Both the position numbers and the translations under genes were made by a program. Shown one piece after another: positions 16,896 through 25,766 of a stretch of DNA of 64,000 bases. Position 1 is the stretch's first letter; every line of letters begins with the position of its first letter. The stretch spans positions 62,001 to 126,000 of the forward strand of contig NZ_JASTZU010000048.1 of the NCBI RefSeq assembly GCF_030282825.1. The letters are read 5' to 3'. The notes beneath the pieces were generated by a model. It was not told the DNA's origin. It saw only the letters and a list, made by a program, of their open reading frames with translations, and ran no database searches. The DNA is from Aquibacillus rhizosphaerae. GTDB lineage: Bacteria > Bacillota > Bacilli > Bacillales > Amphibacillaceae.

Positions 16896-18824
16896 TTAGG
16901 ACTTTAACAAGCGTAAGCTGTTTAGTATAACAAGAATTGTACTTCCTTCGTGTCCAATAACACCTAATGGAAGGTCTAATACTTGAATAAAGTTTGTTGC
17001 AATTAAAACTGCAATAACACTAATAGAGAAAATAATATTATACTTAACAATCTTATTCATTTTAGTGGACAATTTAATTGCGTTCGCGATTTTTGTTAAT
17101 TTATTTTTCATGAGTACAATGTCTGCAGTCTCAAGTGCTACATCAGATCCTGCACCCATAGCGATACCGATATTGGCTGTAGCTAGTGCAGGTGCATCGT
17201 TAATGCCATCTCCAACCATGGCTACATTTTGATACTTTTTTCGTAATTCTTTAATGTGAGTTACCTTATCTTCTGGCATACAATTTGCTATATAGTGATC
17301 AATATTTGCTTCTTTAGCTATTGCTTTAGCAGTATCTGAGTTATCTCCAGATAGCATAATGGTATGGATCCCATAATTGTTTAAGGTTTTAATCGCTTCA
17401 ATTGTATCTTCACGTAATGAATCCTTAAGGGCAATTAAACCCACAACTTCATTTTTTTTAGCGATAAAAACGAGTGTTTTTGCTTCTCTAGCCAATTGTG
17501 ATGGGAGGTTACCAGCAAATTGATATGCATGCTCGCCAATAAAGTCAGCTTTACCTATTTTCCAGTCCTCATCATTAATAATAGCGGTTATACCTTTACC
17601 ACTTACGTCTTTCATCTCGTTAATCTCAAACGGTTCTTTTATATTTTTTTCGTTGCAAAACTTTACAATTGCCTGAGCTAAAGGGTGATTTGATTCTTTT
17701 TCCATTACTCTTACGACCCCTAAAATATCACTTTCATGATGATCAGGATGAATATAAGTATCAGTAACTTCTGGTTTACCGATAGTTAGAGTTCCTGTTT
17801 TATCTAGGGCGATTGCTTTGATGTTGCTCAGATTTTCAATGTGAACTCCGCCTTTGAATAAAACACCATTTTTTGCACCATTAGAAATAGCGGATAGTGT
17901 TGCTGGCATTATAGACGCAACTAGGGCACAAGGTGAAGCGACCACTAGAAGAATCATTGCTCGGTAAATAGTATCCGTCCAGCTCCATCCAAATAAGAAA
18001 TGAGGTAAGAACATCATCAATCCAACAGTTATTAAAACAATTTTGACATAGCTGCTTTCAAATCTTTCAATGAACAGTTGGGATGGTGACTTCTCACTCT
18101 GGGCAGTTTGTACAAGGTTAATGATTTTTTGGAACAATGATTCACTCGATAATTTTGTTATTTCTGCAGTTAAGCTACCATTTATGTTGACTGTTCCGGC
18201 AAAAACTTCATCGTGTTTGTTTTTTTCAACCGGAATAGATTCTCCAGTTATTGCACTTTCATCAATAGAAGAACTACCCTTGGTTATTATTCCGTCAGCT
18301 GGAACACGTTCTCCTGCTTTAATTAAAATTCGATCTCCAATTATTAATGAAGTAACATCAACCCATGCTTCTTTTTGGCCAGAGACACGTAATGCTTTTT
18401 CTGGTTGCAAGTTCATCAGGGAAGATATTTCTCGTTCGCTTTTATTGATGGTATAGGTTTCAAGAGCTCCAGACAAGGCAAATATAAAGATTAAAATAGC
18501 GCCTTCCGTCCAATAGCCGATGGATGCTGATCCGATTGCTGCAAAAATCATAAGCAATTCGACATTAAGTTGTTTGTTAACAATGGTGTCTTCTAAACCT
18601 TCTTTTGCTTTTGCGAAACCACCAATTGTAAATGCGGTAAGGTTTAGGGCTACCCAAGATGTATCGTGTATTTTCCCTTCTAAAATCCAAGCGATGAGTA
18701 TGAGAACTCCGCTTAAGATGGCAGCTATCAGTTCGCTATGTTTAGATAATAGTTTGATATATATAATTGGAAATTTTGGTAATTGAAAATCATTCTTTGT
18801 AATAATTCTTAAAAGTGTGGACAA
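16896..18824 (-). CDS. pfeT: P1B-4-type metal ATPase, PfeT/ZosA-like
   Basis: A 642-residue P-type ATPase. Domains: A-domain loop TGES, TM6 metal motif SPCAL, phosphorylation site DKTGTLT, nucleotide-domain NHPLAQ (HP motif), and hinge GDGINDAPAL. TM8 carries HEGST. SPC together with HEGST and the absence of an N-terminal metal-binding domain define the P1B-4 group. In B. subtilis that member (PfeT, formerly ZosA) exports Fe(II) under PerR and Fur control, and palindromic Fur/PerR-like boxes lie just upstream here. TTG 18824 is chosen because it stands 9 nt from GGAGG; the upstream TTG at 18833 abuts that site. Confidence 0.85.
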   Translation of the reverse strand: MSTLLRIITKNDFQLPKFPIIYIKLLSKHSELIAAILSGVLILIAWILEGKIHDTSWVALNLTAFTIGGFAKAKEGLEDTIVNKQLNVELLMIFAAIGSASIGYWTEGAILIFIFALSGALETYTINKSEREISSLMNLQPEKALRVSGQKEAWVDVTSLIIGDRILIKAGERVPADGIITKGSSSIDESAITGESIPVEKNKHDEVFAGTVNINGSLTAEITKLSSESLFQKIINLVQTAQSEKSPSQLFIERFESSYVKIVLITVGLMMFLPHFLFGWSWTDTIYRAMILLVVASPCALVASIMPATLSAISNGAKNGVLFKGGVHIENLSNIKAIALDKTGTLTIGKPEVTDTYIHPDHHESDILGVVRVMEKESNHPLAQAIVKFCNEKNIKEPFEINEMKDVSGKGITAIINDEDWKIGKADFIGEHAYQFAGNLPSQLAREAKTLVFIAKKNEVVGLIALKDSLREDTIEAIKTLNNYGIHTIMLSGDNSDTAKAIAKEANIDHYIANCMPEDKVTHIKELRKKYQNVAMVGDGINDAPALATANIGIAMGAGSDVALETADIVLMKNKLTKIANAIKLSTKMNKIVKYNIIFSISVIAVLIATNFIQVLDLPLGVIGHEGSTILVILNSLRLLKS

Positions 18825-18847
18825 GTAAATCAACCTCCTTTATTAAT

Positions 18848-18924
18848 TGATAATGTTAATCATTCGCGTAAAATCTTTTCTTTCAGGTTTATTAGCTGAT
18901 TTGAGAATAATAATCATTATTATT
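18848..18924 (-). promoter_or_regulatory. Fur/PerR-like operators upstream of the P1B-4 ATPase
   Basis: A perfect 19-bp palindrome at 18906-18924 (AATAATAAT-C-ATTATTATT) differs by one base per half from both the Fur (TGATAAT-N-ATTATCA) and PerR (TTATAAT-N-ATTATAA) consensus. A second, weaker site, TGATAATGTTAATCA, spans 18848-18862, 14 bases beyond the start codon. Both fit the known regulation of pfeT. Confidence 0.55.
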
Positions 18925-19215
18925 TATTTATAGTTATTATAATCTAGTATTAAATATTATATTATCATAGTATTTATATCCGTCAATACTTAGTCATCTT
19001 ATTAGGCTCTATAAGCATAATTTTTTTTGGGGAAAATAAAACCATCTTAAAAGGAATATAAATAATGAATTTACTGTTATATTTACAATCCTTATTTATA
19101 TAACAGTTAGTAAATAATTTAGTAACAGTGAGTAATAGTGTTGAAATGATAACTGTAAACTGTTATCTTTTAGAGGGTATAAAATATATAACAATAAAAA
19201 TAAGGTGGGTATATA
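18925..19215 (+). promoter_or_regulatory. Upstream region of the ABC importer with repeated ATAACAGT motifs
   Basis: ACTGTTATAT (19073-19082) and ATATAACAGT (19098-19107) form an inverted repeat. Another GTAACAGTG follows near 19122-19130, and a palindrome GATAAC-N8-GTTATC lies at 19148-19167 with internal ACTGT sequences. The repeated word ATAACAGT in both orientations looks like a multi-site operator for an unidentified regulator. No gene is seen here. Confidence 0.4.
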
Positions 19216-20091
19216 ATGAAGCAAAAGGGGTTTTTATTACTACTGTTCATTGGTTTGATTGTATTAGCGGCATGTGGTACTGGGGAAGATAGTCAGGAAG
19301 AACAATCAACTGATAATGTATCATCACAATATTGGGATGAAATTAAAGAGGCTGGTGAAATAGTGGTTGGCACATCTGGAACATTGTATCCGACTTCTTT
19401 TTATAATGATGAAGAAAAAAAAGAATTAACAGGTTATGATGTTGAGATAATGAAAGAAATAGCTAACCGTTTAGATTTAGAACTTTCTTTTGAAACAATG
19501 GGTATAGACACGATGTTTGCGTCTTTGAAAAATGGACGAGTGGATTTAATTATTAACGATATCGAAGTAACAGAGGAACGAAAAGAACAGTTTTCTTTTA
19601 GCGATCCATATAAATATTCTTACACTACGATGATTGTAAGGGAAGAAGATCATTCAGGTATTGATTCGCTTGAAGATTTAGAGGGTAAAAAAGCAGGTGG
19701 AGGAGCAACGACCGTATTTAGTCAAATTGCTGAACACTATGGAGCTGAAGTGGTGACATACGGAAATGCAACAAATGATACGTACCTACGAGATGTGGAT
19801 AATGGTAGAACGGACACAGTTATCAATGATTACTATTTACAAAGCCTTGCATTAGAAGCTTTTCCAGAGTTTAATATCGTACTTCACCCAGACTTAAGAT
19901 TTCATCCTACAGAACAAGCAATAGTAATGCCTGAAGGTTCTGATACACTTACAGAGAAAGTCAACGAAGTTCTAAATGAAATGCGCGAAGATGGAACGTT
20001 GACGGAACTATCAGAACAATTTTTTGGTGGGAAAGATGCTTCTAAGCAGCCAGAAGAAGAAGTGGTTGAAATTGAAGGACTTGAGCTGTAG
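19216..20091 (+). CDS. Amino-acid ABC transporter substrate-binding lipoprotein
   Basis: 291 residues, starting 7 nt after AAGGTGGG. The signal peptide ends in a lipobox LAACG, so Cys20 should be lipidated and the protein tethered outside the membrane. The mature part is an SBP_bac_3 fold: IVVGTSGTLYPTSFY, LTGYDVEIMKEIANRL, DLIINDIEVTEERK, FSDPY and EMREDGTLTELSEQFFG are family signatures. These resemble cystine-binding TcyA/YckK proteins, but ligand contacts cannot be confirmed. A permease follows 10 bp later; no ATP-binding gene is present. Confidence 0.85.
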   Translation: MKQKGFLLLLFIGLIVLAACGTGEDSQEEQSTDNVSSQYWDEIKEAGEIVVGTSGTLYPTSFYNDEEKKELTGYDVEIMKEIANRLDLELSFETMGIDTMFASLKNGRVDLIINDIEVTEERKEQFSFSDPYKYSYTTMIVREEDHSGIDSLEDLEGKKAGGGATTVFSQIAEHYGAEVVTYGNATNDTYLRDVDNGRTDTVINDYYLQSLALEAFPEFNIVLHPDLRFHPTEQAIVMPEGSDTLTEKVNEVLNEMREDGTLTELSEQFFGGKDASKQPEEEVVEIEGLEL

Positions 20092-20101
20092 GTGAGAAGA
20101 G

Positions 20102-20797
20102 ATGTTTGAGATCGATGTTAATGGTTTTGATTTTGGAAACCTTTTTGATGTAGAGCTTGCAATTAGGAGTCTTCCATTTGTATTAGGTGGCTTACCGATG
20201 ACCATTGCTGTTTCATTTGTAGCGATGTTCATGGGTTTAACCTTGGGGATATTTCTAGCTTTAGGGCGTAGTTCAAAAAATCGTTTATTACGTTGGCCGT
20301 CTCGATTATATATATCGTTCATGAGAGGAACGCCAATCTTAGTTTTCCTTTTTATTCTTTATAATGGCTTGCCTGTCGTTGGTATTGAACTAAGTGGGTA
20401 CACAGCAGCTGTCATGGGCTTTGGTTTAAATAGCGCTGCTTATATAGCTGAAATTAACCGAGCGTCATTAAATAGTGTGCCGAGTGGGCAATGGGAGTCA
20501 GCTAAAGCGTTAGGGTTTAATTACTGGAACACGCTAATACGGATAGTTTTGCCTCAAGCAACTAGAATTGCTTTACCTCCATTAACAAACGTATTTTTAG
20601 ATGTCGTAAAAGCCACGTCACTTGCTGCCGTGATTACGGTACCAGAGTTATTTCAAAAAGCACAAATTGTTGGTGGAAGTACGTTTGATTATATGACGAT
20701 GTATTTATTGATTGCTTTTATCTACTGGCCTTTGTGTATTGTAATTGCTGCATTCCAAGAAAGACTTGAAAAAAGGTTTAGCCGTTATGTAAGCTAG
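20102..20797 (+). CDS. Amino-acid ABC transporter permease (HisM/TcyB-like)
   Basis: 231 residues, five predicted transmembrane helices. Starts at ATG 20102 just after the binding-protein gene. The N-terminal SLPFVLGGLPMTIAVSFVAM and the EAA loop (SAKALGFNYWNTLIRIVLPQATR, about 137-159) mark an HEQRO-type polar amino-acid permease. The loop normally docks onto an ATPase such as TcyC, yet the next gene is a ribokinase. The ATPase must come from elsewhere or have been lost. Cystine is the likeliest substrate by similarity, which is only inference. Confidence 0.85.
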   Translation: MFEIDVNGFDFGNLFDVELAIRSLPFVLGGLPMTIAVSFVAMFMGLTLGIFLALGRSSKNRLLRWPSRLYISFMRGTPILVFLFILYNGLPVVGIELSGYTAAVMGFGLNSAAYIAEINRASLNSVPSGQWESAKALGFNYWNTLIRIVLPQATRIALPPLTNVFLDVVKATSLAAVITVPELFQKAQIVGGSTFDYMTMYLLIAFIYWPLCIVIAAFQERLEKRFSRYVS

Positions 20798-20828
20798 GTA
20801 TAAATATGAAGAAAAGTGGTGTGCTTGG

Positions 20829-21740
20829 ATGGGAAAGAAGATTGTTGTTCTTGGTAGCCTAAATATGGATGTTGTTGTTTCCGCAGATAGAGCTCCGCTT
20901 CCAGGTGAAACGATTCATGGAAAGCATGTTTTATATTTACCAGGAGGTAAGGGTGCGAATAAAGCTGTTGGAATTAAGAAGTTAGGTGGCAAAGTCCAGA
21001 TGGTTGGTGCTGTTGGCAATGACATGTTCGGTAACCAAATCACTGAGCAACTCAAGCGATATAATCTAGACACGAATTATATCAGTACTGTTTCAACTGT
21101 TCCTACTGGAATAGCTAATATAGTTCATTTACCTAATGATAATAGTATTATCGTTATTCCAGGGGCAAATGGAGAATGTACACCTAACCAGTTACAATCT
21201 TTAGAACAATTAGTGGAACAAGCGGATATTTTACTCATGCAGTTAGAAATACCGCTTGAGACAGTTGCTTTTGCACTGAAGATTGCCAAGAAGAATCAAG
21301 TGGAAACAATTTTAAACCCTGCACCAGCAACACAGTTAAGTGATGAGCTTTTAGAATTAGTAGATTATATTACTCCTAATGAGACCGAATTAGAAGTCCT
21401 TGTTGGTTCGAAGGTTAGTTTCGATAAGAAGAACTTAGAAAAGGTATTTGAAAAGTGGCATGATAAGCATCAAACGAAGTTAATTGTAACGTTAGGAGAA
21501 AAAGGCTGTGCTTATTGGTGTGAAGATCAATTAATGATAGTTCCTGCTTATAAAGTGAATCAAGTTGTGGACACGACTGGCGCCGGAGACGCATTTAATG
21601 CTGCTTTAGCATATGGTTTATCACAAGATTGGCCGATTGCCAACATAGTGGCATTTGCGGTCACCGGATCAGCACTTGCAGTAACAAAGTTCGGAGCGCA
21701 AGAAGGAATGCCGACAAAGCAAGAAGTAGAGGAAGCATAG
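20829..21740 (+). CDS. rbsK: Ribokinase (PfkB family)
   Basis: 303 residues. PfkB signature 1 is GKGANKAVGIKKLGGKVQMVG (about 40-60), with the sugar-binding N-terminus VLGSLNMDVVV. Signature 2, VVDTTGAGDAFNAALAYGL, at about 244-262 contains the catalytic Asp and the anion hole GAGD. NPAP and TPNETE motifs are typical for RbsK. It phosphorylates D-ribose at O5 using ATP. It is not linked here to rbsD or a ribose transporter, but follows the amino-acid importer by 31 bp; the pairing has no obvious metabolic logic. Confidence 0.88.
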   Translation: MGKKIVVLGSLNMDVVVSADRAPLPGETIHGKHVLYLPGGKGANKAVGIKKLGGKVQMVGAVGNDMFGNQITEQLKRYNLDTNYISTVSTVPTGIANIVHLPNDNSIIVIPGANGECTPNQLQSLEQLVEQADILLMQLEIPLETVAFALKIAKKNQVETILNPAPATQLSDELLELVDYITPNETELEVLVGSKVSFDKKNLEKVFEKWHDKHQTKLIVTLGEKGCAYWCEDQLMIVPAYKVNQVVDTTGAGDAFNAALAYGLSQDWPIANIVAFAVTGSALAVTKFGAQEGMPTKQEVEEA

Positions 21741-21758
21741 GTCTATGCTTCCTTTTTT
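21731..21758 (+). terminator. Intrinsic terminator of rbsK
   Basis: GGAAGCATAG (21731-21740, including the stop codon) pairs with CTATGCTTCC (21743-21752), followed by a T-run. The loop is only 2 nt as drawn, so the inner pairs must open. Confidence 0.75.
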
Positions 21759-21764
21759 TATAAA

Positions 21765-21866
21765 CAGGAAATTATAAAATCTTTTAGGTGTGGATAGCAA
21801 TGCAGAAACAGCTATGTACAGATTCAGTACTTTCCATAGTGGTGTGCAAGGCGCCTGCTCTTTTAT
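21765..21866. repeat. Dispersed intergenic repeat, family R2, short copy
   Basis: It shares CAGGAAATTATA, a GTGGATA segment and the end GCAAGGCGCCTGC-CTTTT with the long copy at 7601-7769. It lacks the central hairpin, so it is a shortened or decayed member. Confidence 0.5.
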
Positions 21867-23035
21867 TTTAAAAAAGAAGTGCTCGGACCGTCCCCTCGCT
21901 TACATAACAGAATGACAAGCACAACAAATAGTAAAGTGCTGAGAATGTGAAAGAAACTGACCTTTTCAAAATATTGAATAAAGAAACCGCCAAAAAATGG
22001 CCCTCCTAAACTTCCGAAACTAAACGCAATCCCACATAATAGATTTCCTGTTGGCAATAAATTTCTAGGCATTAAATCTGTCATATAAGAAATTCCGAGT
22101 GAAAATGTTGAGCCAACTGCCATTCCTGCAATAAGAATACATATAAAAAGTACTAGGAACGATTGTTCCATGAAACTTGCGATGAAAAAGCTAGTAAATC
22201 CAATTGATAATACGAGTTTTAGGATGGCTTTGCGACCATATTTATCACTTAACATTCCAAGCGGTAGTTGAGTAATGATTCCACCAACAGCAAATGTCGT
22301 TAACAGTAACGAAACATTTCCAACTTCAACACCAATACGTAAGGCGTATATTGGAAAGCTGCCATTTAGTGAAGACTCTAAAAAACCGTAAGCCATGGGT
22401 GGTAAAAAGGCAATCCAACCAAATTTTAATGCTTGTTTAAAACGACTTGCAGTTCTCATGAAAGAATTGATTTCAATCCCTTGTTCATTATCAGGGAATT
22501 CATTTTTAAGGAAAAATAAGAAAACCCAACCAATAAAACATAGTATGGAGGAAGCGATGAATGGTATCGATTCATTAATATTAACTAAAGGGGTCATCAA
22601 TGGACCCATAGCAAAACCTATACCAAAAAATAAACCATATAACGAAATATTTCTACCTCGCTTATTTTCTGGTGAAAAAGAAGTAATCCATGTCTGTGTG
22701 GCAAAATGTAATGCATTGTCACCAATTCCTATCAAAAGCCTTAGAACAAACCAAAACCAAAAGGATTTCCAAATAGGGAATAATGCTAAGGATACGACAA
22801 CAATAAGTCCTCCATATATAATAATGGACCGATAACCAAATTTACGTAAAGGTTGTTCCATAAAAGGTGAAGCAATTATTATACCGATATATAATGCAGT
22901 AGCATTAATCCCATTTAATGAGGATGATACACCACTATTTTCAAATATAACTGCAATTAATGGAAGTAACATTCCTTGACTAAAACCAGATATTGCGACA
23001 ATACTAACTAAAATCCAAAATCTAAAATTTTTCAT
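21863..23035 (-). CDS. MFS transporter, YfkF-like by position
   Basis: 390 residues with 12 hydrophobic segments. ATG 23035 is chosen because GGAGA precedes it at good spacing; the open frame runs 15 codons further upstream without a ribosome site. MFS motif A recurs between helices 8 and 9 as LGMLSDKYGRKAILK and is weaker between helices 2 and 3 (QPLRKFGYRS). Helix 5 contains GIGFAMGPLMTPL. The substrate is unknown. In B. subtilis an MFS gene (yfkF) lies in the equivalent stretch, which suggests but does not prove orthology. Confidence 0.75.
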   Translation of the reverse strand: MKNFRFWILVSIVAISGFSQGMLLPLIAVIFENSGVSSSLNGINATALYIGIIIASPFMEQPLRKFGYRSIIIYGGLIVVVSLALFPIWKSFWFWFVLRLLIGIGDNALHFATQTWITSFSPENKRGRNISLYGLFFGIGFAMGPLMTPLVNINESIPFIASSILCFIGWVFLFFLKNEFPDNEQGIEINSFMRTASRFKQALKFGWIAFLPPMAYGFLESSLNGSFPIYALRIGVEVGNVSLLLTTFAVGGIITQLPLGMLSDKYGRKAILKLVLSIGFTSFFIASFMEQSFLVLFICILIAGMAVGSTFSLGISYMTDLMPRNLLPTGNLLCGIAFSFGSLGGPFFGGFFIQYFEKVSFFHILSTLLFVVLVILLCKRGDGPSTSFLK

Positions 23036-23236
23036 ATGTATCTCCAACATTCTTTTATATTGTGTTACACTTTTTACCAAATTTAACTTTTACTTTTAAA
23101 CAATAATAACAATGTAATATGACAGGTGAAAAAGGTCAAACATAAAGCGTACCATGCTTGCTACTTAAACATTAGGTTAGACCTTAACGAAAAGTGGTAA
23201 GATTGATAGTAGATACTTAAAAAGGGAGTAGATAAA

Positions 23237-23629
23237 ATGGAATTTGTTTTAAATGAATCTGGTGTTCGTACATCACTTCCGTATGGTTTGTTAGAAATAT
23301 CAGGGAATGAAGATGACGGATTTCGTCCTTATCAACTGATGGTCGCGTCCATTGCTGGTTGTAGTGCTTCTGTATTTAGAAAAATCCTAAACAAGCAACA
23401 AGTAGACCTTGATGATTTTACTTTAACAGCTGAAGTGGAAAGAAACGCGGAAGAGGCTAATCGAATTGAAAAAATTCGTTTGCATTATGTAGTTAAAGGA
23501 AGACACTTAGATGATGATAAGCTTTACAAAAATTTGGCGGTGGCAAGAAAAAACTGTTCAATGATTAGATCGGTGGAAAAGAGCATTCTAATTGAGGAAA
23601 GTCTTGAATCCATAGAGCTTAGTCGATAA
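23237..23629 (+). CDS. OsmC/Ohr-family protein
   Basis: 130 residues starting after GGGAG. The two OsmC-family cysteines are present: AGCSASVFR near residue 54 and NCSMI near residue 112. In Ohr and OsmC these form the peroxidatic and resolving pair that reduces organic hydroperoxides. The N-terminal beta region (GLLEISGNEDDGFRPYQLMVASIAG) is typical of the YhfA-like branch. Its in vivo peroxide is unknown. It is monocistronic with a terminator immediately downstream. Confidence 0.8.
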   Translation: MEFVLNESGVRTSLPYGLLEISGNEDDGFRPYQLMVASIAGCSASVFRKILNKQQVDLDDFTLTAEVERNAEEANRIEKIRLHYVVKGRHLDDDKLYKNLAVARKNCSMIRSVEKSILIEESLESIELSR

Positions 23630-23636
23630 AATGAAA

Positions 23637-23664
23637 GAGCCATTCTTTTTGGATAAGGTGGCTC
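23637..23664 (+). terminator. Intrinsic terminator of the OsmC gene
   Basis: AGAGCCA and TGGCTCT arms flank a loop and are followed by a run of T residues. Confidence 0.75.
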
Positions 23665-23706
23665 TTTTTTATTGTTGTTAAAAAACTTTTAGACATAAAT
23701 TAATAT

Positions 23707-24079
23707 AAAGTCTGTACTAGAGCACTTGCCCCGCTCCTCAAGCAAAATCGACTCTCTTTCCGCAGACACAGCTTAAACTAACTCAGAAAAAAACCGCTTC
23801 TGAGTGGATCTTCAGCTCCTGGGACTGCGATTACTCGCCCCAGCGAAAACATTTGTCCTGGGGTAAGAGCAGCTTCCGAAAACCCCACAGGGTAAGGAAA
23901 GCTCCAGTGAAATGACATCGCACGCAGAAAAAGTATTGTTCTTTTTCAAGGAAATGGTCTTTGTTAGCGAAGAGGCTAAGGTGCTGCCCCCGGAAAGGGA
24001 CTGTTTTTCCGTGGCGTTAGATTTTGCACTCATCTCAGAAAGGGTGCAAGGAAGTTACGATAAACTTAGTGCAAACTTT
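23707..24079. repeat. MITE-like dispersed repeat, family R1, copy C
   Basis: The left end AAAGTCTGTACTAG and the right end CTTAGTGCAAACTTT (24065-24079) match the terminal repeats of copy A. The core shares CTTCAGCTC, GGGACTGCGATTACTCGCCCC and nearby words with copy D (63577 onward). Open frames crossing it on both strands are by-products of its GC-rich content. Confidence 0.6.
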
Positions 24080-24233
24080 GTATCAAAGGTGACATAATAG
24101 CAACAAAGTATACGGCAAGTGGCAAGTGCCTTTTATTAAGTAGTTGGGTGATCCAAGTACATAATACAAGATTAGAGATAATTGTGCAGTTTTACAAAAG
24201 AGTGTAATGATTTGAAGTGGGGGAGATTGGAAT

Positions 24234-24866
24234 ATGATTAATTTTAAAACGAAAATTTTATTTTTTGTAACAGGCTTGATTGTACTTTCTTTTGGTATTT
24301 CATTGACAATAAAAGCAGATTTAGGGGCTGGGGCTTGGGATGCATTAAATGTTGGTCTATCCTCGTTAACGGGCCTCACTGTGGGAAATTGGGTTATAAT
24401 CATGGGTGTTATCTTGATGGTTGTTAATGCACTAATTGGTAAAGAACGTCCAGACTTATTTTCTTTAATTACCATATTTGTTATTGGTTTTATGATCGAT
24501 TTTTGGCTATTGATTGTAATGACGAACTGGCACTTAGAAGGCTTCTTGATTCAAGGGCTTTCACTTATGGTCGGAATAGTAATTTTAGGTTTTGGAGTTT
24601 CACTATATTTGCAGCCAAAACTATCGTTAAACCCAGTTGATGGTTTAATGGTTGCTCTTCAAAAAAGGTTTAAAATAAACTTGCTAACAGCCAAAACTAT
24701 TACAGAGGTATTTGCTTTATTACTTGCTATTTTACTTGGTGGACCAATTGGTATAGGTACATTTATCATCTTACTATGTATAGGGCCTGTTATTCAGTTG
24801 TTTGAACCATTTGCTAAAAAAATGTTAAATAAATTTACGCCAGTTGAAGCTATACAAAATGATTAA
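24234..24866 (+). CDS. YczE/YyaS/YitT-type membrane protein
   Basis: 210 residues with five hydrophobic helices. Family landmarks: GISLTIKADLGAGAWDALNVGLS in the first loop and LNPVDGLMVALQKR in the second half; the repeated AxLGxGxWD/NPxDGL pattern is characteristic of YczE. Starts at ATG 24234 after a GGGGAGA site. The function of YczE proteins is not established. In B. subtilis yczE lies by the surfactin genes; here there are none, and the gene follows an R1 repeat and precedes yfkD. Confidence 0.75.
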   Translation: MINFKTKILFFVTGLIVLSFGISLTIKADLGAGAWDALNVGLSSLTGLTVGNWVIIMGVILMVVNALIGKERPDLFSLITIFVIGFMIDFWLLIVMTNWHLEGFLIQGLSLMVGIVILGFGVSLYLQPKLSLNPVDGLMVALQKRFKINLLTAKTITEVFALLLAILLGGPIGIGTFIILLCIGPVIQLFEPFAKKMLNKFTPVEAIQND

Positions 24867-24937
24867 TATCTATTGTGTTGAATAACTTTCTAACGTCCCG
24901 AAAATACTAATAAAAAATTAGGAAGGGATTGGGACAC

Positions 24938-25732
24938 ATGAAAAAAATGGTTGCAATAGTTATGACTATTATACTTTGTATGAATGCTCCTTTATTAATA
25001 AGTGCTAAAGAAGCTAAGCCTAAAGAAAAGGATCATAATAAAATACCAAGTCATGTACTTAATATTTCAAAAGAAAATACGTATCCAAATTCTACAAAGG
25101 ATGAAATAATTCTAGAAGCAAGTGATTTAGTTGAAGAATTAATTGAAGAGGCAGATATTGAAATTGAAAATCCTGATTTGATAAAAATGTTGAACGAAAC
25201 ATCTTTGAAGCCTTCACCAATTGCCATTGGTTACCGTGGTATGATTTATATGGGCCATTGGCCGTTAAGTTACAAATCAGATGAAACAAATATAAATTGG
25301 GAATACCAAAAAATTAATACAAATCAATTGAACAACATTGGTGGTAATAATCAAAAAACGATGAGCTATAATCAAGAAGAAGAGAAGCATGTAAAAGGTG
25401 GATTAACAGCAAAAATAGATAGCCCTGATCAAATTAAAAAGATGTTAATTTTAAATGCAAAAGAAAATACAGATTTACCGTTATCTTTTCAAACAGTTGT
25501 AGGAAAAAATACAAAAAAAGATAACACATATGCCATACCGGTTAAGAAAATGGGTTACTTAGATGCATACGCTCCAGCAGTTAGTGAAAAAGGTCAAGTC
25601 ACATTTGGTGAAGTATATATAAAATTAAAAGGATCCAAGAAAGAGATTGAAATAAGAAATGTTACAAAACAGGGTATTGGAGCTTGGATACCTATTCAAG
25701 ATCATGTTTCTTTTTCTTTTAACCTAAAGTAA
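24938..25732 (+). CDS. yfkD: YfkD-like secreted or stress protein
   Basis: 264 residues, the same length I recall for B. subtilis YfkD. A signal peptide is evident (KKMVAIVMTIILCMNAPLLISAKEA), with cleavage expected after about residue 25. The mature part has KIPSHVLNISKENTYPN and the motif AIGYRGMIYMGHWPLSYKSDETN (YfkD family) but no catalytic motif I know. It faces the yfkC-like MscS gene across a shared terminator, as in B. subtilis. The YfkD family is linked to general stress; the molecular role is unknown. Confidence 0.8.
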   Translation: MKKMVAIVMTIILCMNAPLLISAKEAKPKEKDHNKIPSHVLNISKENTYPNSTKDEIILEASDLVEELIEEADIEIENPDLIKMLNETSLKPSPIAIGYRGMIYMGHWPLSYKSDETNINWEYQKINTNQLNNIGGNNQKTMSYNQEEEKHVKGGLTAKIDSPDQIKKMLILNAKENTDLPLSFQTVVGKNTKKDNTYAIPVKKMGYLDAYAPAVSEKGQVTFGEVYIKLKGSKKEIEIRNVTKQGIGAWIPIQDHVSFSFNLK

Positions 25733-25734
25733 TT

Positions 25735-25760
25735 AAAAAAGCCCCTTTTGGGCTTTTTCT
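25735..25760. terminator. Bidirectional terminator between yfkD and yfkC
   Basis: The AAAAAGCCC arm pairs with GGGCTTTTT around a short C/T-rich loop; both strands end in T-runs. Confidence 0.8.
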
Positions 25761-25766
25761 TATTCA

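Noticed and set aside
23812-24097. Frames on both strands inside repeat copy C
   Set aside because: They arise from the GC-rich core, which is present as non-coding sequence in other copies.
24083-24475. Minus-strand frame opposite the YczE gene
   Set aside because: Antisense shadow of a conserved membrane protein.
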